Of a stretch of 64,000 nucleotides of DNA, positions 27,720-36,497 are shown piece after piece. Origin of the DNA: Magnetococcales bacterium (lineage in GTDB: Bacteria > Pseudomonadota > Magnetococcia > Magnetococcales > Magnetaquicoccaceae). The first letter of the stretch is position 1. Every line of letters starts with the position of its first letter. The notes beneath the pieces were generated by a model that searched no databases, was not told where the DNA came from, and worked only from the letters and a program-made list of their open reading frames with translations. The stretch lies in NCBI GenBank assembly GCA_015231375.1, contig JADGBT010000014.1:1-64000 (forward strand), given 5' to 3'. Both the position numbers and the translations under genes were made by a program.

Positions 27720-28696
27720 GCTTTCATGCCAGCAAACGCTTTCAGGCCGTGGACGAGCAACGGCCAGGCCCCAAATGGTTGGCCCACTATCGGGCCGCCA
27801 TGCCCGCCTACCGGCGCTGGTTCGCCAGCGAAGGAGAGCTGAAACGACCGGGTCTCGCCGAATGCCGGGCGGCGTTGGAGACCCACATGCCCGAACTGGT
27901 GCCCTTCTGGGAAAACCTGCTGACGCTGACCCAGGCCGATGCCCAGGATGCCCGATTGTTGAGTTTCTACTGTCCGGCCCCCTATCTGACCGGCTGCACC
28001 CAGTCGGTGTGGACCCGGTACACGCCGACGCTGGTGCGCAACTACGACTATGCGCCGGACTACTGCGAAGGCCGCATCCTGAAAAGCCGCTGGCACGACA
28101 CCCATGTGATCGCCTCCACCGATTGCCTCTGGGGGGTGCTCGACGGCATGAACGCGCACGGGCTGTGCGTTTCCCTCTCCTTCGGCGGCAAGAGCGATGT
28201 GACCGAAGGGTTCGGAATTCCCATCATCCTGCGCTACATCCTGGAGTTCTGCACCAACGTGGACGAAGCGGTGGCGGTGCTGACCCGGGTGCCGGCGCAC
28301 ATGGCCTACAACATTCTGCTGCTGGATCTCCAGGGACAGGTGCGTTGCGTGGAGCTGTCTCCGGTGGCCACGCCGAACGTGACCTGCAAACCCTTCGCGG
28401 TCAATCATCAGGGGGATTGCGTGGTCACCAACTACGCCATGTTCTCCCGCTCCTACGAGCGGCAGCAATTTCTGATCGGCAAGCTGTTCGATCCGTTGAC
28501 GAGCATCGAATCCTTCGTCAACGCCTTCGAGTACGCTCCGCTGTTCACCGCCAACTACGCCCAGGGGTTTGGCACCCTCTATACCGCGATCTACAATCCG
28601 TTGCTGCGGACCATGGAGTATCGCTGGCCCAATCAGGTGCGCATGCACCAGTCCTTCGCCTTTTTCGAAGAGAGCGAACTGTGGGTCGAACTGTGA
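27716..28696 (+). CDS. C45-family (acyl-CoA:6-APA acyltransferase-like) Ntn hydrolase
   Basis: 326-residue N-terminal-nucleophile hydrolase. The self-processing site reads Leu-Thr-Gly|Cys94-Thr-Gln. Cys94 would become the new N-terminal nucleophile, leaving a propeptide of about 93 residues. Downstream segments (DCLWGVLDGMNAHGLCVSLSFGG, VPAHMAYNILLLDLQG, NYAMFSRSYERQQF) are typical of the C45/AAT group, whose members cleave or form amide bonds, for example isopenicillin N acyltransferase and beta-alanyl-amine hydrolases. It overlaps the ATP-grasp gene by ATGA. It may hydrolyse or remodel the amide made by the ligase. No signal peptide is visible, so it is likely cytoplasmic. Confidence 0.83.
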   Translation: MSFHASKRFQAVDEQRPGPKWLAHYRAAMPAYRRWFASEGELKRPGLAECRAALETHMPELVPFWENLLTLTQADAQDARLLSFYCPAPYLTGCTQSVWTRYTPTLVRNYDYAPDYCEGRILKSRWHDTHVIASTDCLWGVLDGMNAHGLCVSLSFGGKSDVTEGFGIPIILRYILEFCTNVDEAVAVLTRVPAHMAYNILLLDLQGQVRCVELSPVATPNVTCKPFAVNHQGDCVVTNYAMFSRSYERQQFLIGKLFDPLTSIESFVNAFEYAPLFTANYAQGFGTLYTAIYNPLLRTMEYRWPNQVRMHQSFAFFEESELWVEL

Positions 28697-28763
28697 AAAG
28701 GGTGTCCGGCCTGCGTGACGGACCCGTGCCCGGCATCATTTCTTTCCAACAAGGAACACGATC

Positions 28764-29735
28764 ATGAAGAACAATGCACTTCGAGGATTCCGCCCGGACG
28801 GCTGGCAGACGGTCGCGATGGCTCTGACGCTGATGTCGGGGACCGCCATTGCCGGGGAGGCGCAAGGCGACGGCAGACCCGGAACGCCGGATGGCTGGCA
28901 GTTCCGGCTGACTCCCCAATTCACCTATCTGCCGTATCATGGAGAAACCACCCGGGATGAGTCCACAAACTACGGCGTGACCTTCGACGCGGAACGTCCG
29001 GAGCGCTACGGAGTGACCCTGGCTCTGTCCCACATGCGTCTGGATATGCGCTCCGGCCTGCCGGCGCTGGATCAGGATACCGGTTTCGCCTCGGGCCGGG
29101 TGCATTTCACCTCCTCCTGGTTTCCCGGACGCATGACCGTGCGCTTGGATGGCTACTCGGTGTCCAGCAACGACGCCACCCACGAAACCGACGATGTAGA
29201 CACCATCGCCTTGCAACTGGCGCATCTGAACACGAGCCGCAGCCTCTATGTGGATCTGGGATATGCCGCAAGCGGCTACGGCGACAGCCGGATCGGCAAT
29301 GGGGATCTGACCGTTCAGCAGTGGACCCCGACCCTCGGTTTCGCCCTGAACGACGGCGCGGATTGGATGCAGGCCCGACTGTACGACGTTCGGGTCTCCA
29401 ATGCCCGGCGGGCCATGCAGCATTCGGGGACCGACGCCGTGGAGTTGAAGTGGACCCACTATTTCCCCTCCGGAAACGACTGGCTGCCGGGTTCGACGCA
29501 GTTGGGCGGTCTGCTGGGACAACGGATCTACGGCGTGGACTGGGATACCGCCGTCTTGTTCAATCTGGCCGACACCCAGCAAGGAGGCGTGATGGCCGGA
29601 GCGCAATGGCGGCTCGGATCCAACCTCGATTGGCTGCTCAGCGCCGGAGTGGACCGCTACACCACCCAGGTCACCGGTCCCACCACGCACTACACGGCAA
29701 ACCATCTGTTCACGGGGGTCACCCTGCGCTGGTAG
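28764..29735 (+). CDS. Outer-membrane beta-barrel protein
   Basis: 323 residues with a signal peptide (VAMALTLMSGTAIAGEAQ) and then alternating polar/aromatic strands throughout (QFRLTPQFTYLPYHG, YGVTLALSHMRLDM, SRSLYVDLGYAASGYG), ending with the aromatic LFTGVTLRW typical of outer-membrane insertion signals. No named family is recognised. AAGGAA precedes the ATG. It lies 67 nt after the amidase on the same strand and probably forms the outer-membrane exit or entry pore of the cluster. It could alternatively be an independent porin-like gene. Confidence 0.72.
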   Translation: MKNNALRGFRPDGWQTVAMALTLMSGTAIAGEAQGDGRPGTPDGWQFRLTPQFTYLPYHGETTRDESTNYGVTFDAERPERYGVTLALSHMRLDMRSGLPALDQDTGFASGRVHFTSSWFPGRMTVRLDGYSVSSNDATHETDDVDTIALQLAHLNTSRSLYVDLGYAASGYGDSRIGNGDLTVQQWTPTLGFALNDGADWMQARLYDVRVSNARRAMQHSGTDAVELKWTHYFPSGNDWLPGSTQLGGLLGQRIYGVDWDTAVLFNLADTQQGGVMAGAQWRLGSNLDWLLSAGVDRYTTQVTGPTTHYTANHLFTGVTLRW

Positions 29736-29822
29736 AAGGTCCACGGGGGGCCCCCTACGCGCTGGCAAGGGGCCTAGTCTGCCGCCAACCAGCAACCACC
29801 CATCCAAACCGGGAAAACAACG

Positions 29823-30164
29823 ATGAGCGACGCATTGCCCCCCTGTCCCCAGTGCAACTCGGCCTACGCCTATGAAGATCGCAACCAACTGGTGTGCCCG
29901 GAATGCGGACACACATGGGATCCGCAGACCACATCCGCCCAGAACGAGGCCCGCGTGGTCACGGATGCCCATGGAAACATCCTGCAAAACGGCGATACGG
30001 TCAGCCTGATCAAGGATGTGAAGGTCAAAGGTTCTTCCGGCGTGGTCAAAGTCGGCACCAAGGTCAGAATCAACCGTCTGGTTGAAGGTGACCATAACAT
30101 CGATTGCAAAATCACCGGCATCGGGGCCATGATGCTCAAGTCGGAGTTCGTCAAGAAGGTGTAA
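29823..30164 (+). CDS. yjdM: PhnA/YjdM zinc-ribbon protein
   Basis: 113 residues of the PhnA (YjdM) family. An N-terminal zinc ribbon (Cys8/Cys11 and Cys25/Cys28 in CPQC and CPEC) is followed by the beta-barrel PhnA domain (DAHGNILQNGDTVSLIKDVKVKGSSGVVKVGTKV). Despite the old name it is not a phosphonoacetate hydrolase; its cellular role is unsettled. It stands alone between the amine cluster and a convergent regulator gene. GC-rich palindromic sequence at 29746-29780 separates it from the barrel gene. Confidence 0.92.
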   Translation: MSDALPPCPQCNSAYAYEDRNQLVCPECGHTWDPQTTSAQNEARVVTDAHGNILQNGDTVSLIKDVKVKGSSGVVKVGTKVRINRLVEGDHNIDCKITGIGAMMLKSEFVKKV

Positions 30165-30228
30165 GCCAAAGCTCTTGCCAACTCATCATATCGACCCAGG
30201 CCTATCGACCCGATGAGACCTTCTTTCA

Positions 30229-30705
30229 TCAAGTGGCAGGAGGTCCATCCGGTCCGATCCGCAGCTTCTCGTGGCCGGGTTTCGTCAAACTGATGCGCGC
30301 CAGAGCCATGAAAACAGCATCATCCAGGCCGACGACCGCTCTTTCGATGCCACTTTTGGCCACGAGGTAAACCATCAGATCTCCGTGGAAAATGCCCTTC
30401 ACCTCTTCATTTCTCTCAAGAGAGGTCAAGATGATGATATGAGTGGATGGTGAGCGTTTACGAATGTCACGAATCAGTTCGACACCGCTTCTACCCGGCA
30501 TTTCATAGTCGGTGACCACCAGCGGATAAGATCCCCGATCAAACGCCAGCGATCCCTCCCATCCATCGTTGGCTGTCGTCACCACGAATCCCAGATCCTC
30601 CAATCTCGATCGGGTCTGTCGCCTGAAACGGGGATCATCCTCGACAAACAAGACAGGCATTCCCTGCGCCATTTTCTTCAGGAGCGCAAAACTTCCTTCT
30701 TTCAT
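30229..30705 (-). CDS. Single-domain response regulator
   Basis: 158 residues, essentially one receiver domain: acid cluster FVEDDPR, phospho-acceptor Asp in LVVTDYEMPGRSG, and Thr/Ser switch IIILTS. The conserved lysine is present as AKSG rather than the usual KP. No output domain follows the receiver. ATG 30705 is preferred over 30741 because GGAGGG lies upstream at a normal distance. It ends the long minus-strand two-component run and probably acts as a phosphate shuttle or sink, like CheY-type or Spo0F-type proteins. Confidence 0.87.
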   Translation of the reverse strand: MKEGSFALLKKMAQGMPVLFVEDDPRFRRQTRSRLEDLGFVVTTANDGWEGSLAFDRGSYPLVVTDYEMPGRSGVELIRDIRKRSPSTHIIILTSLERNEEVKGIFHGDLMVYLVAKSGIERAVVGLDDAVFMALARISLTKPGHEKLRIGPDGPPAT

Positions 30706-30827
30706 GCCACACCCTCCAAAGATTGGATTGCCCGGCTCCATGAGAGGATCTGCCCCTCATCCATGCAGCGGCCTTTTTTTCGGCGTTGAACGGCAACGCC
30801 TGTCCATCGTCCACGGACTCGCCAGGA

Positions 30828-31226
30828 TCAGGCGAACACCTCTTCCGGAAAAACCTGCTCCAGAACTTTTCGGACCTGTTGTTTGCCAAACGGTTTGGCG
30901 AGAAAGTGGACCACTCCCGCTTTGGCCACCTGTTCCCGACTCACGGTATCAATACGGGCCGTGACGATGACAATCGGCACGCTACAGAACTCCGGGTGAT
31001 GCCGCATGGCGGTATACATGTCCAGACCACTCATGCCGGGCAGCATCCAATCCAGAAAGATCACGTTCACGGCTTCGGATCCCAGTTTGTGCAACACATG
31101 AAACGCACCCGGAACATCCGACGCTTCCAGACAGGAGAAACCAAAACGCGACAAATGCACGGTCAGGATTTCACGATTATCGGATTTGTCATCGACAATC
31201 AGGACAGTACGATTCGAGGCAATCAC
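30828..31226 (-). CDS. Single-domain response regulator (CheY-like)
   Basis: About 132 residues forming one receiver domain: VLIVDDKSDNRE, phospho-acceptor Asp in VIFLDWMLPGMSG, VTAR switch and FLAKPFG lysine. I prefer GTG 31226 because TAGGGAG sits about 8 nt upstream; the GTG at 31235 abuts that sequence with no spacing. It begins just after the HD-GYP regulator's stop (TAG at 31241-31239), so the two are translationally coupled. There is no output domain, so it probably works as a relay intermediate or protein-interaction switch. Confidence 0.86.
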   Translation of the reverse strand: MIASNRTVLIVDDKSDNREILTVHLSRFGFSCLEASDVPGAFHVLHKLGSEAVNVIFLDWMLPGMSGLDMYTAMRHHPEFCSVPIVIVTARIDTVSREQVAKAGVVHFLAKPFGKQQVRKVLEQVFPEEVFA

Positions 31227-31238
31227 CTTTTCCACTCC

Positions 31239-32339
31239 CTAATCATGAGAATGGTCTTTGAATTGCTCCTTCACCTCCAGTATTTCCGGAAGAACCTCTT
31301 CAAAGACCGCAACCAGTCTGGGATCGAAATGTTCACCAGCCTGTCCGCAAATGAATGTGATGGCATCCTCGACAGACCAGGCTTTCTTGTAAGGACGTTT
31401 GGAGGTCAGGGCATCAAAGACATCCGCGATGGCGACAATGCGCCCATCCAAGGGGATCTCGTCGCCACGCAGGCCGTAGGGATAACCGCTGCCATCCCAT
31501 TTTTCGTGATGGGTGCGGGCAATCGTGGCCGCGCGTTGCAACAGCGGGATGTCGCTGCCATTGAGAATCTGGAAACCGATCTCCACATGGGTGTTCATCA
31601 CGTGACGCTCGGCGTCGTCAAGCCGACCGGCCTTGAGCAGGATCCGATCCGGAATGCCGATCTTGCCGATATCGTGCATGGGCGCGGCATGAAACAGCAG
31701 ATCCACATCCGTGTTTTCCATGCGATCGCCCAGGGCGATGATGCGAGAAAAATAGGCCATGCGCACCACATGCAGTCCGGTTTCATTATCGCGACGTTCT
31801 CCGGCCATGCCCAGACGTCGGACGATCTCAAACTGCGCCGCTTCCAGTTCGGTGGTACGCTGTCGCACCGCCTCTTCGAGGGTATAGTTTTCGTGATAAA
31901 GTCTTCTTTGCGCCAGATGGGCGATCAAAAGATTGTTCACCCGCGCATACATCTCCTCGCCGGTGAAAGGCTTGCTGAGAAAGTCGCTGGCTCCGGCGGC
32001 AAAGGCGTGATGGCATAACTGCGTATCGTTCTGCGCGGTCAACACCAGCACCGGGGACGCATTGCCGCACTCTTTGAGTCGGGTCATCACACCAAAACCA
32101 TCCAGATGGGGCATCATCAAATCAAGCAGAATGAGATCAAAAGGCTGCCCTCCTCCCGCCAGATGGACATCAAACACCGCCAACGGGTTCGATTCGGTCG
32201 TGATCCGGGTAAATCCTCGACATTCCAGAATCTGTCGCGCAATTTCCAGGTTATGGACGTTGTCATCCACGATCAGGATCGCCGCTGAGCGAATACTCTC
32301 CACGGAAATCGGCATCAAGGTCTGCAAACGATGGAACAT
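31239..32339 (-). CDS. REC-HD-GYP cyclic-di-GMP phosphodiesterase
   Basis: 366 residues. The receiver domain comes first (ILIVDDNVHN, Asp in LILLDLMMPHLDG, FLSKPF), then an HD-GYP domain with the metal site HDIGKIGIPDRIL and HHEKWDGSGYPYGLRG, where the GYP triplet is intact. These proteins hydrolyse cyclic di-GMP when the receiver is phosphorylated. ATG 32339 is chosen because AAGGGG lies 9 nt upstream; the earlier ATGs (32366, 32396) have none. It is the only recognisable enzymatic output in the surrounding seven-gene cluster, so it is a plausible endpoint of that relay. Confidence 0.92.
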   Translation of the reverse strand: MFHRLQTLMPISVESIRSAAILIVDDNVHNLEIARQILECRGFTRITTESNPLAVFDVHLAGGGQPFDLILLDLMMPHLDGFGVMTRLKECGNASPVLVLTAQNDTQLCHHAFAAGASDFLSKPFTGEEMYARVNNLLIAHLAQRRLYHENYTLEEAVRQRTTELEAAQFEIVRRLGMAGERRDNETGLHVVRMAYFSRIIALGDRMENTDVDLLFHAAPMHDIGKIGIPDRILLKAGRLDDAERHVMNTHVEIGFQILNGSDIPLLQRAATIARTHHEKWDGSGYPYGLRGDEIPLDGRIVAIADVFDALTSKRPYKKAWSVEDAITFICGQAGEHFDPRLVAVFEEVLPEILEVKEQFKDHSHD

Positions 32340-32475
32340 GGGACGAATCCCCTTGGTTGACACCATGACAAAGACATCGCGACAACATCCACTCACAAGA
32401 CGAGAAGATTCACGATGCCAGACCGTACTTCAACACCTTGAAAACCTGTTGCGATCAGGCCTGCACCCATCCGGT

Positions 32476-33588
32476 TCAGATTCCGGCCACCACCGGCAAC
32501 ACAACCGTCATGGCCGCGCCCCCATTCGGGTTGTGACCGGCATGGATCATCCCGCCGTGCCGGACGATCACCTGCTTGGCGATGGCCAATCCCAATCCGA
32601 TACCTCCGGTATTGCAACTGGTGCGTGTCGATTCGGTGAACGGAAAGAAAATCGTTTCCAGTTCCGCTCCGGGAATGCCAGGACCGGAGTCGGTGATCGT
32701 CAACGTCACCCGATCCACATTCACCGCGCCTTTCAGCTCGATGCGGCCCTCTTTGGGGGTCAACCGGACCGCATTGTCGAGGAGTTCGACCAACGCGATG
32801 TGCAACCACTCGACATCCACCCACATCTCAACATCAAAAATATCCTGACAGATCAAATCGATCTGATTGGCCGCCACCGGCTCGACAAAGCGGTCCAGCA
32901 CCCCGGCCACCAGTCGGGAAAATGGTGTGGATACCGGTCGAAACTCAACCGAACCCGATTCAAGCTTGGCCAGTCGGGACAGACGGTTGAACAATCGATC
33001 CAGATTGCCGAGCACCGCATGGGCCTTGGAGAGAAAACGTTGCGCTTCGGATGGATTGTGTTGCGTCAGGCAATCGTCCATGAACTCCAGATAGTTGCCC
33101 AATTGATGGATCAGGGTTCCTGTTTCATGATTGAGATTGATCAACAGACGATCCTTCAATTGGGCCGACAACAGTTCCGCAGCCAGCGCCACTTCGGTTT
33201 CACGCAATTTGGCGGACTGTTCCCGACGCCGCAGGGTGCGGCGGATCACCAGTTCCAGATAATCCGGGTCGAACGGTTTGGACAGAAAATCGTCCGCACC
33301 CGCCAGAAATCCCCGCACGGCCACGGTTTGGGTCGGATCGGCGGTGAGCATCACAACCGGCGTGGCGATGCCGGCCTTGCGCAAGCGCCCCAGCACATCG
33401 AGTCCTTCCATGCCTGGCATGTGATGATCCAACAAGATCAGATCCGGCGTATTCAACGCCACCGCCGCCAGGCAGGACTCCCCATTGGTCGCCTCCAGCA
33501 CGTAAAATCCCCACGATTCAAGATGCATACGCAGCAGGGCACGAATGTCGGCGGTATCGTCCACCACCAGAATATTCTGCGTGATCAT
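32476..33588 (-). CDS. REC-histidine kinase (soluble)
   Basis: 370 residues with no membrane segment. An N-terminal receiver (ILVVDDTADIR, Asp in LILLDHHMPGMEG, FLSKPF) is linked by a helix to a dimerisation domain with His in INLNHETGTLIHQLG, a divergent H-box. A HATPase domain follows (LLDNAVRLTP, TDSGPGIPG, GGIGLGLAIAKQ). ATG 33588 follows AGGAGA by 6 nt. A receiver placed before the kinase core usually means that another kinase's phosphate tunes this one. It sits between the HD-GYP regulator and the CHASE-PAS kinase. Confidence 0.88.
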   Translation of the reverse strand: MITQNILVVDDTADIRALLRMHLESWGFYVLEATNGESCLAAVALNTPDLILLDHHMPGMEGLDVLGRLRKAGIATPVVMLTADPTQTVAVRGFLAGADDFLSKPFDPDYLELVIRRTLRRREQSAKLRETEVALAAELLSAQLKDRLLINLNHETGTLIHQLGNYLEFMDDCLTQHNPSEAQRFLSKAHAVLGNLDRLFNRLSRLAKLESGSVEFRPVSTPFSRLVAGVLDRFVEPVAANQIDLICQDIFDVEMWVDVEWLHIALVELLDNAVRLTPKEGRIELKGAVNVDRVTLTITDSGPGIPGAELETIFFPFTESTRTSCNTGGIGLGLAIAKQVIVRHGGMIHAGHNPNGGAAMTVVLPVVAGI

Positions 33589-33704
33589 ATCGGTTCTCCT
33601 CATGCATGCATCATCCAACCGAGGGGATACGGGCACTCTTCGCGCACCAAAACCCGCTGTTTCACATCACGTCACATCATCTTTAGTACAAGGCTTCAGA
33701 CACT

Positions 33705-36323
33705 TCAAACGCAGGATGGAATCGTAAATCTGAACGTCGCGCCTTGATTGAGCGCGCTTTCCACCACGATGACGCCTCCATGCAACTCCACCAGTTTGCG
33801 GGTGATGGTCAGACCCAATCCGGTGCCTCCGGCCTTTCGGGTCGAGGAACCATCCACCTGATGAAACCGCGCAAACACCTCTTCCAGTTGATCGCCTGGA
33901 ATGCCAGGGCCTTGATCCTGCACCGCAAACTCGACCCACTCTCCCTTTTGTCGGGTGCTGACGCGAATCTCGCCGGAATCGGTGAATTTCACCGCGTTGC
34001 CCACGAGATTGAGCAGAATCTGTCGGAGTCGGGTTTCGTCCGCGCAAACCCGTTCCTCGCCAAACACACCCACCAGTTGCAAGCCTTTTTCCTCCGCCTT
34101 GCCGCGCATCGAATCCAGCACCGTCTGCCCCACGCACGCCACCTCCAGCCGGCGCAGATCCAGGGTGAATTTGCCAGCCTCGATTTTGGCGATGTCGAGC
34201 AGATCGTTGATGAGACTGAGCAGGTGATCGCCATTGCGTTTCATGTCACCGGCCATGCGACTCACCACGGCCATGAGCTTTTCAAACTCCGCTGCCAACT
34301 CGGCCACCAAATCCCGGATCGATTCCGTCGGGGCCGCGTCCGGGTCGCGAAGTTCCCGCAACAAGGCATGCACCCGTTTGGCGGAGGGATTCCGCCCCGG
34401 CAACGCGATCAGCAAAGGCAGATAACCGAGAATCACCGTCAGAGGGGTCCGCAATTCGTGACTCATGGTATTGAGGAAATCACTCTTGGCGCGATTGGCG
34501 GCTTCTGCGGTCTCTTTGGCCGTGATCAACGCCGATTCGGCCTGTTTCCGGGCGGTGATGTCCTCTTGCAAAGAGACGAATCCGCTGATATCCCCTGTTT
34601 CGTTGCGAATGGGCGCCATGGAGACCTCGGCCCAAAAAAGCGTGCCATCCTTGCGACGATTGAGCATTTCACCCCGCCAGACCTCTCCGGCCAGAAGCTT
34701 GCGCCAGATGACTTGATAGGCTTCCGGAGGGGTGTGATTGGTTTTGAGCAGACGGGGATTGCGTCCCAGGATCTCCCCATGGGGATAACCGGTCACCTCC
34801 GAAAAGCGCGGATTGGTGTAGACGATATCGCCAGACAGATCGGTGATGATGACCACCGAAGGACTTTGCTCCACGGCGAGCGAGAGGGTACGGATTTTCT
34901 CGTCAGCCTTTTTGCGGTCGCTGATATCGACAATACACCCGACGAACAACCAACCCTCTCCGGTTTGAGACGAACCCACGGTCAACCACAAAGGAAACGT
35001 GGAGCCATCCTTGCGGCGACCGATCACCTCGCGACCCAGGCCGATGACACGCCGCTCCCCGGTCTGGACATAATGATCGACATAGCCGTCATGTTCGGAG
35101 TGATACGGTTCAGGCATGAGCACGTTCACGTTCTGACCGATGATCTCTTCCGCGCCATAGCCGAACAGTTTCTGCGCCGCCAGATTGAAGGTCTGAATGC
35201 AATGATCCGGACCCATGGTCACGATGGCATGCACAGCGGTATCGAGAATGGTGCGGGTACACTCCTTGCTGGAAGACAGGGCAACGGTATTTCTTTCAGC
35301 CAGATCCACCGCCCTCACCCGCGAACGACTCAACCCATGCATCAGACCAAACAACAAGACATTGATGAGCATGCCACCCACGGCGATGATCCGGGATTTC
35401 TGGCTGTCGATGGCGGCGATCGCCTCGGGTGTGGCATGAAACTCCAGCCGCCAACTCCTGCCGGCGATCTCCACGATCTCAAAACGATGAAACAGCGAGG
35501 ACTCCGAACGGTCGAACACCCCGTCGGAGTCGTACAAGAGGGTCTCTTCCTGTCTGGACAATCCGTCGAAGACGTGCAGGTCGATGAGATGCACCCGATT
35601 GCCGAGAATCCCGCGCATGAAATCATCCATCTGCAACGGCGCGAACACATACCCCCGGATGGCCTCCTGGCGTTGCGCCACGGTTGCAATCGGGAGTCCC
35701 TGCCGATAGATGGGGATGTACATGCCGATGCCTGCCGGCATTCTCCCCGCGATCTCCTCCCGGAGGACGACCTTGCCCGACAGGGCCGCCTTGCCGCCAT
35801 CGCGCGCGCGCTCCATGGCCGCCCGACTGGTGGACTCGGCGAACAGATCCTCGCCGATCTTCTTCTGGTTGCGCTCCTCGACGGCGGCCAGATACAAGAT
35901 GGGCGCGTAGAAGGCCCGCTGTCCGGAAGGCCTGGGCCCGGTGTAATCCGGAAGCTCTTCCCGAACCATCTGGAGGTGGTTTTCCATCTCCCCGGCGCGG
36001 AAAAAAGGCGCCCAGCCGATCCCTTGAATGCCCGGAAACATCTCCCGCACGCGCAACCCCTCCACAAACGTCTGCCAGATCGGTCGGTTGATCACCTCGA
36101 TGGCCGTGACCAGACTGGCCACGGCCCGCAGGGATTGTTCATAACTGTCCATGCGATGCGTGATGGCCAGGATGTGTTCGACCACTTCCCGGTTGAACCG
36201 TTGATGGCTGTGGTTGATCTCGTGGTCGCGGGCATTGCCCCAGCTTCCGAAAACCGCCAAGCACCCCAGCAGAAAAACCAACCAGGGTGTGATTCCCATC
36301 CGATTGCAACGGGAAGAAGTCAT
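33705..36323 (-). CDS. CHASE-PAS-PAS sensor histidine kinase
   Basis: 872 residues. A membrane helix near the N-terminus (ITPWLVFLLGCLAVFGSW) is followed by a periplasmic CHASE domain (about 50-290, with FPGIQGIGWAPFF and RAFYAPILYLAAVEERN) and a second helix (about 315-335). Two PAS domains follow, the second with PAC-like DISGFVSLQEDITARK. HisKA (SHELRTPLTVILGY) and HATPase (GNAVKF, GGTGLGLTI) complete it. ATG 36323 is chosen because GGGGAG lies 9 nt upstream. CHASE domains usually bind small extracellular ligands. About 40 extra residues separate the H-box helix from the second helix of the dimerisation domain. Confidence 0.9.
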   Translation of the reverse strand: MTSSRCNRMGITPWLVFLLGCLAVFGSWGNARDHEINHSHQRFNREVVEHILAITHRMDSYEQSLRAVASLVTAIEVINRPIWQTFVEGLRVREMFPGIQGIGWAPFFRAGEMENHLQMVREELPDYTGPRPSGQRAFYAPILYLAAVEERNQKKIGEDLFAESTSRAAMERARDGGKAALSGKVVLREEIAGRMPAGIGMYIPIYRQGLPIATVAQRQEAIRGYVFAPLQMDDFMRGILGNRVHLIDLHVFDGLSRQEETLLYDSDGVFDRSESSLFHRFEIVEIAGRSWRLEFHATPEAIAAIDSQKSRIIAVGGMLINVLLFGLMHGLSRSRVRAVDLAERNTVALSSSKECTRTILDTAVHAIVTMGPDHCIQTFNLAAQKLFGYGAEEIIGQNVNVLMPEPYHSEHDGYVDHYVQTGERRVIGLGREVIGRRKDGSTFPLWLTVGSSQTGEGWLFVGCIVDISDRKKADEKIRTLSLAVEQSPSVVIITDLSGDIVYTNPRFSEVTGYPHGEILGRNPRLLKTNHTPPEAYQVIWRKLLAGEVWRGEMLNRRKDGTLFWAEVSMAPIRNETGDISGFVSLQEDITARKQAESALITAKETAEAANRAKSDFLNTMSHELRTPLTVILGYLPLLIALPGRNPSAKRVHALLRELRDPDAAPTESIRDLVAELAAEFEKLMAVVSRMAGDMKRNGDHLLSLINDLLDIAKIEAGKFTLDLRRLEVACVGQTVLDSMRGKAEEKGLQLVGVFGEERVCADETRLRQILLNLVGNAVKFTDSGEIRVSTRQKGEWVEFAVQDQGPGIPGDQLEEVFARFHQVDGSSTRKAGGTGLGLTITRKLVELHGGVIVVESALNQGATFRFTIPSCV

Positions 36324-36497
36324 ATCCGCCACTCCCCTTTCCAGGAAACCCGACACGCCTTCGATTCTATCCGCAATCGTTCGGACCCAGACCATACGCT
36401 CTTATCGATCCCCTTGATTATGACAGAAAAAATACCGGAAACGCCCCCATCCCTCATCGCCTTCCGCCAACACCATCCATGATGGATGAATGAGGCG

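Noticed and set aside
29823-30164. PhnA-like gene as part of a phosphonate pathway with the decarboxylase at 53944
   Set aside because: The genes are about 24 kb apart, PhnA/YjdM proteins have no established phosphonate function, and no other phosphonate gene is visible.
33744-36482. 912-codon plus-strand frame
   Set aside because: It is antisense to the CHASE-PAS kinase, whose HisKA, HATPase and PAS motifs are unambiguous.
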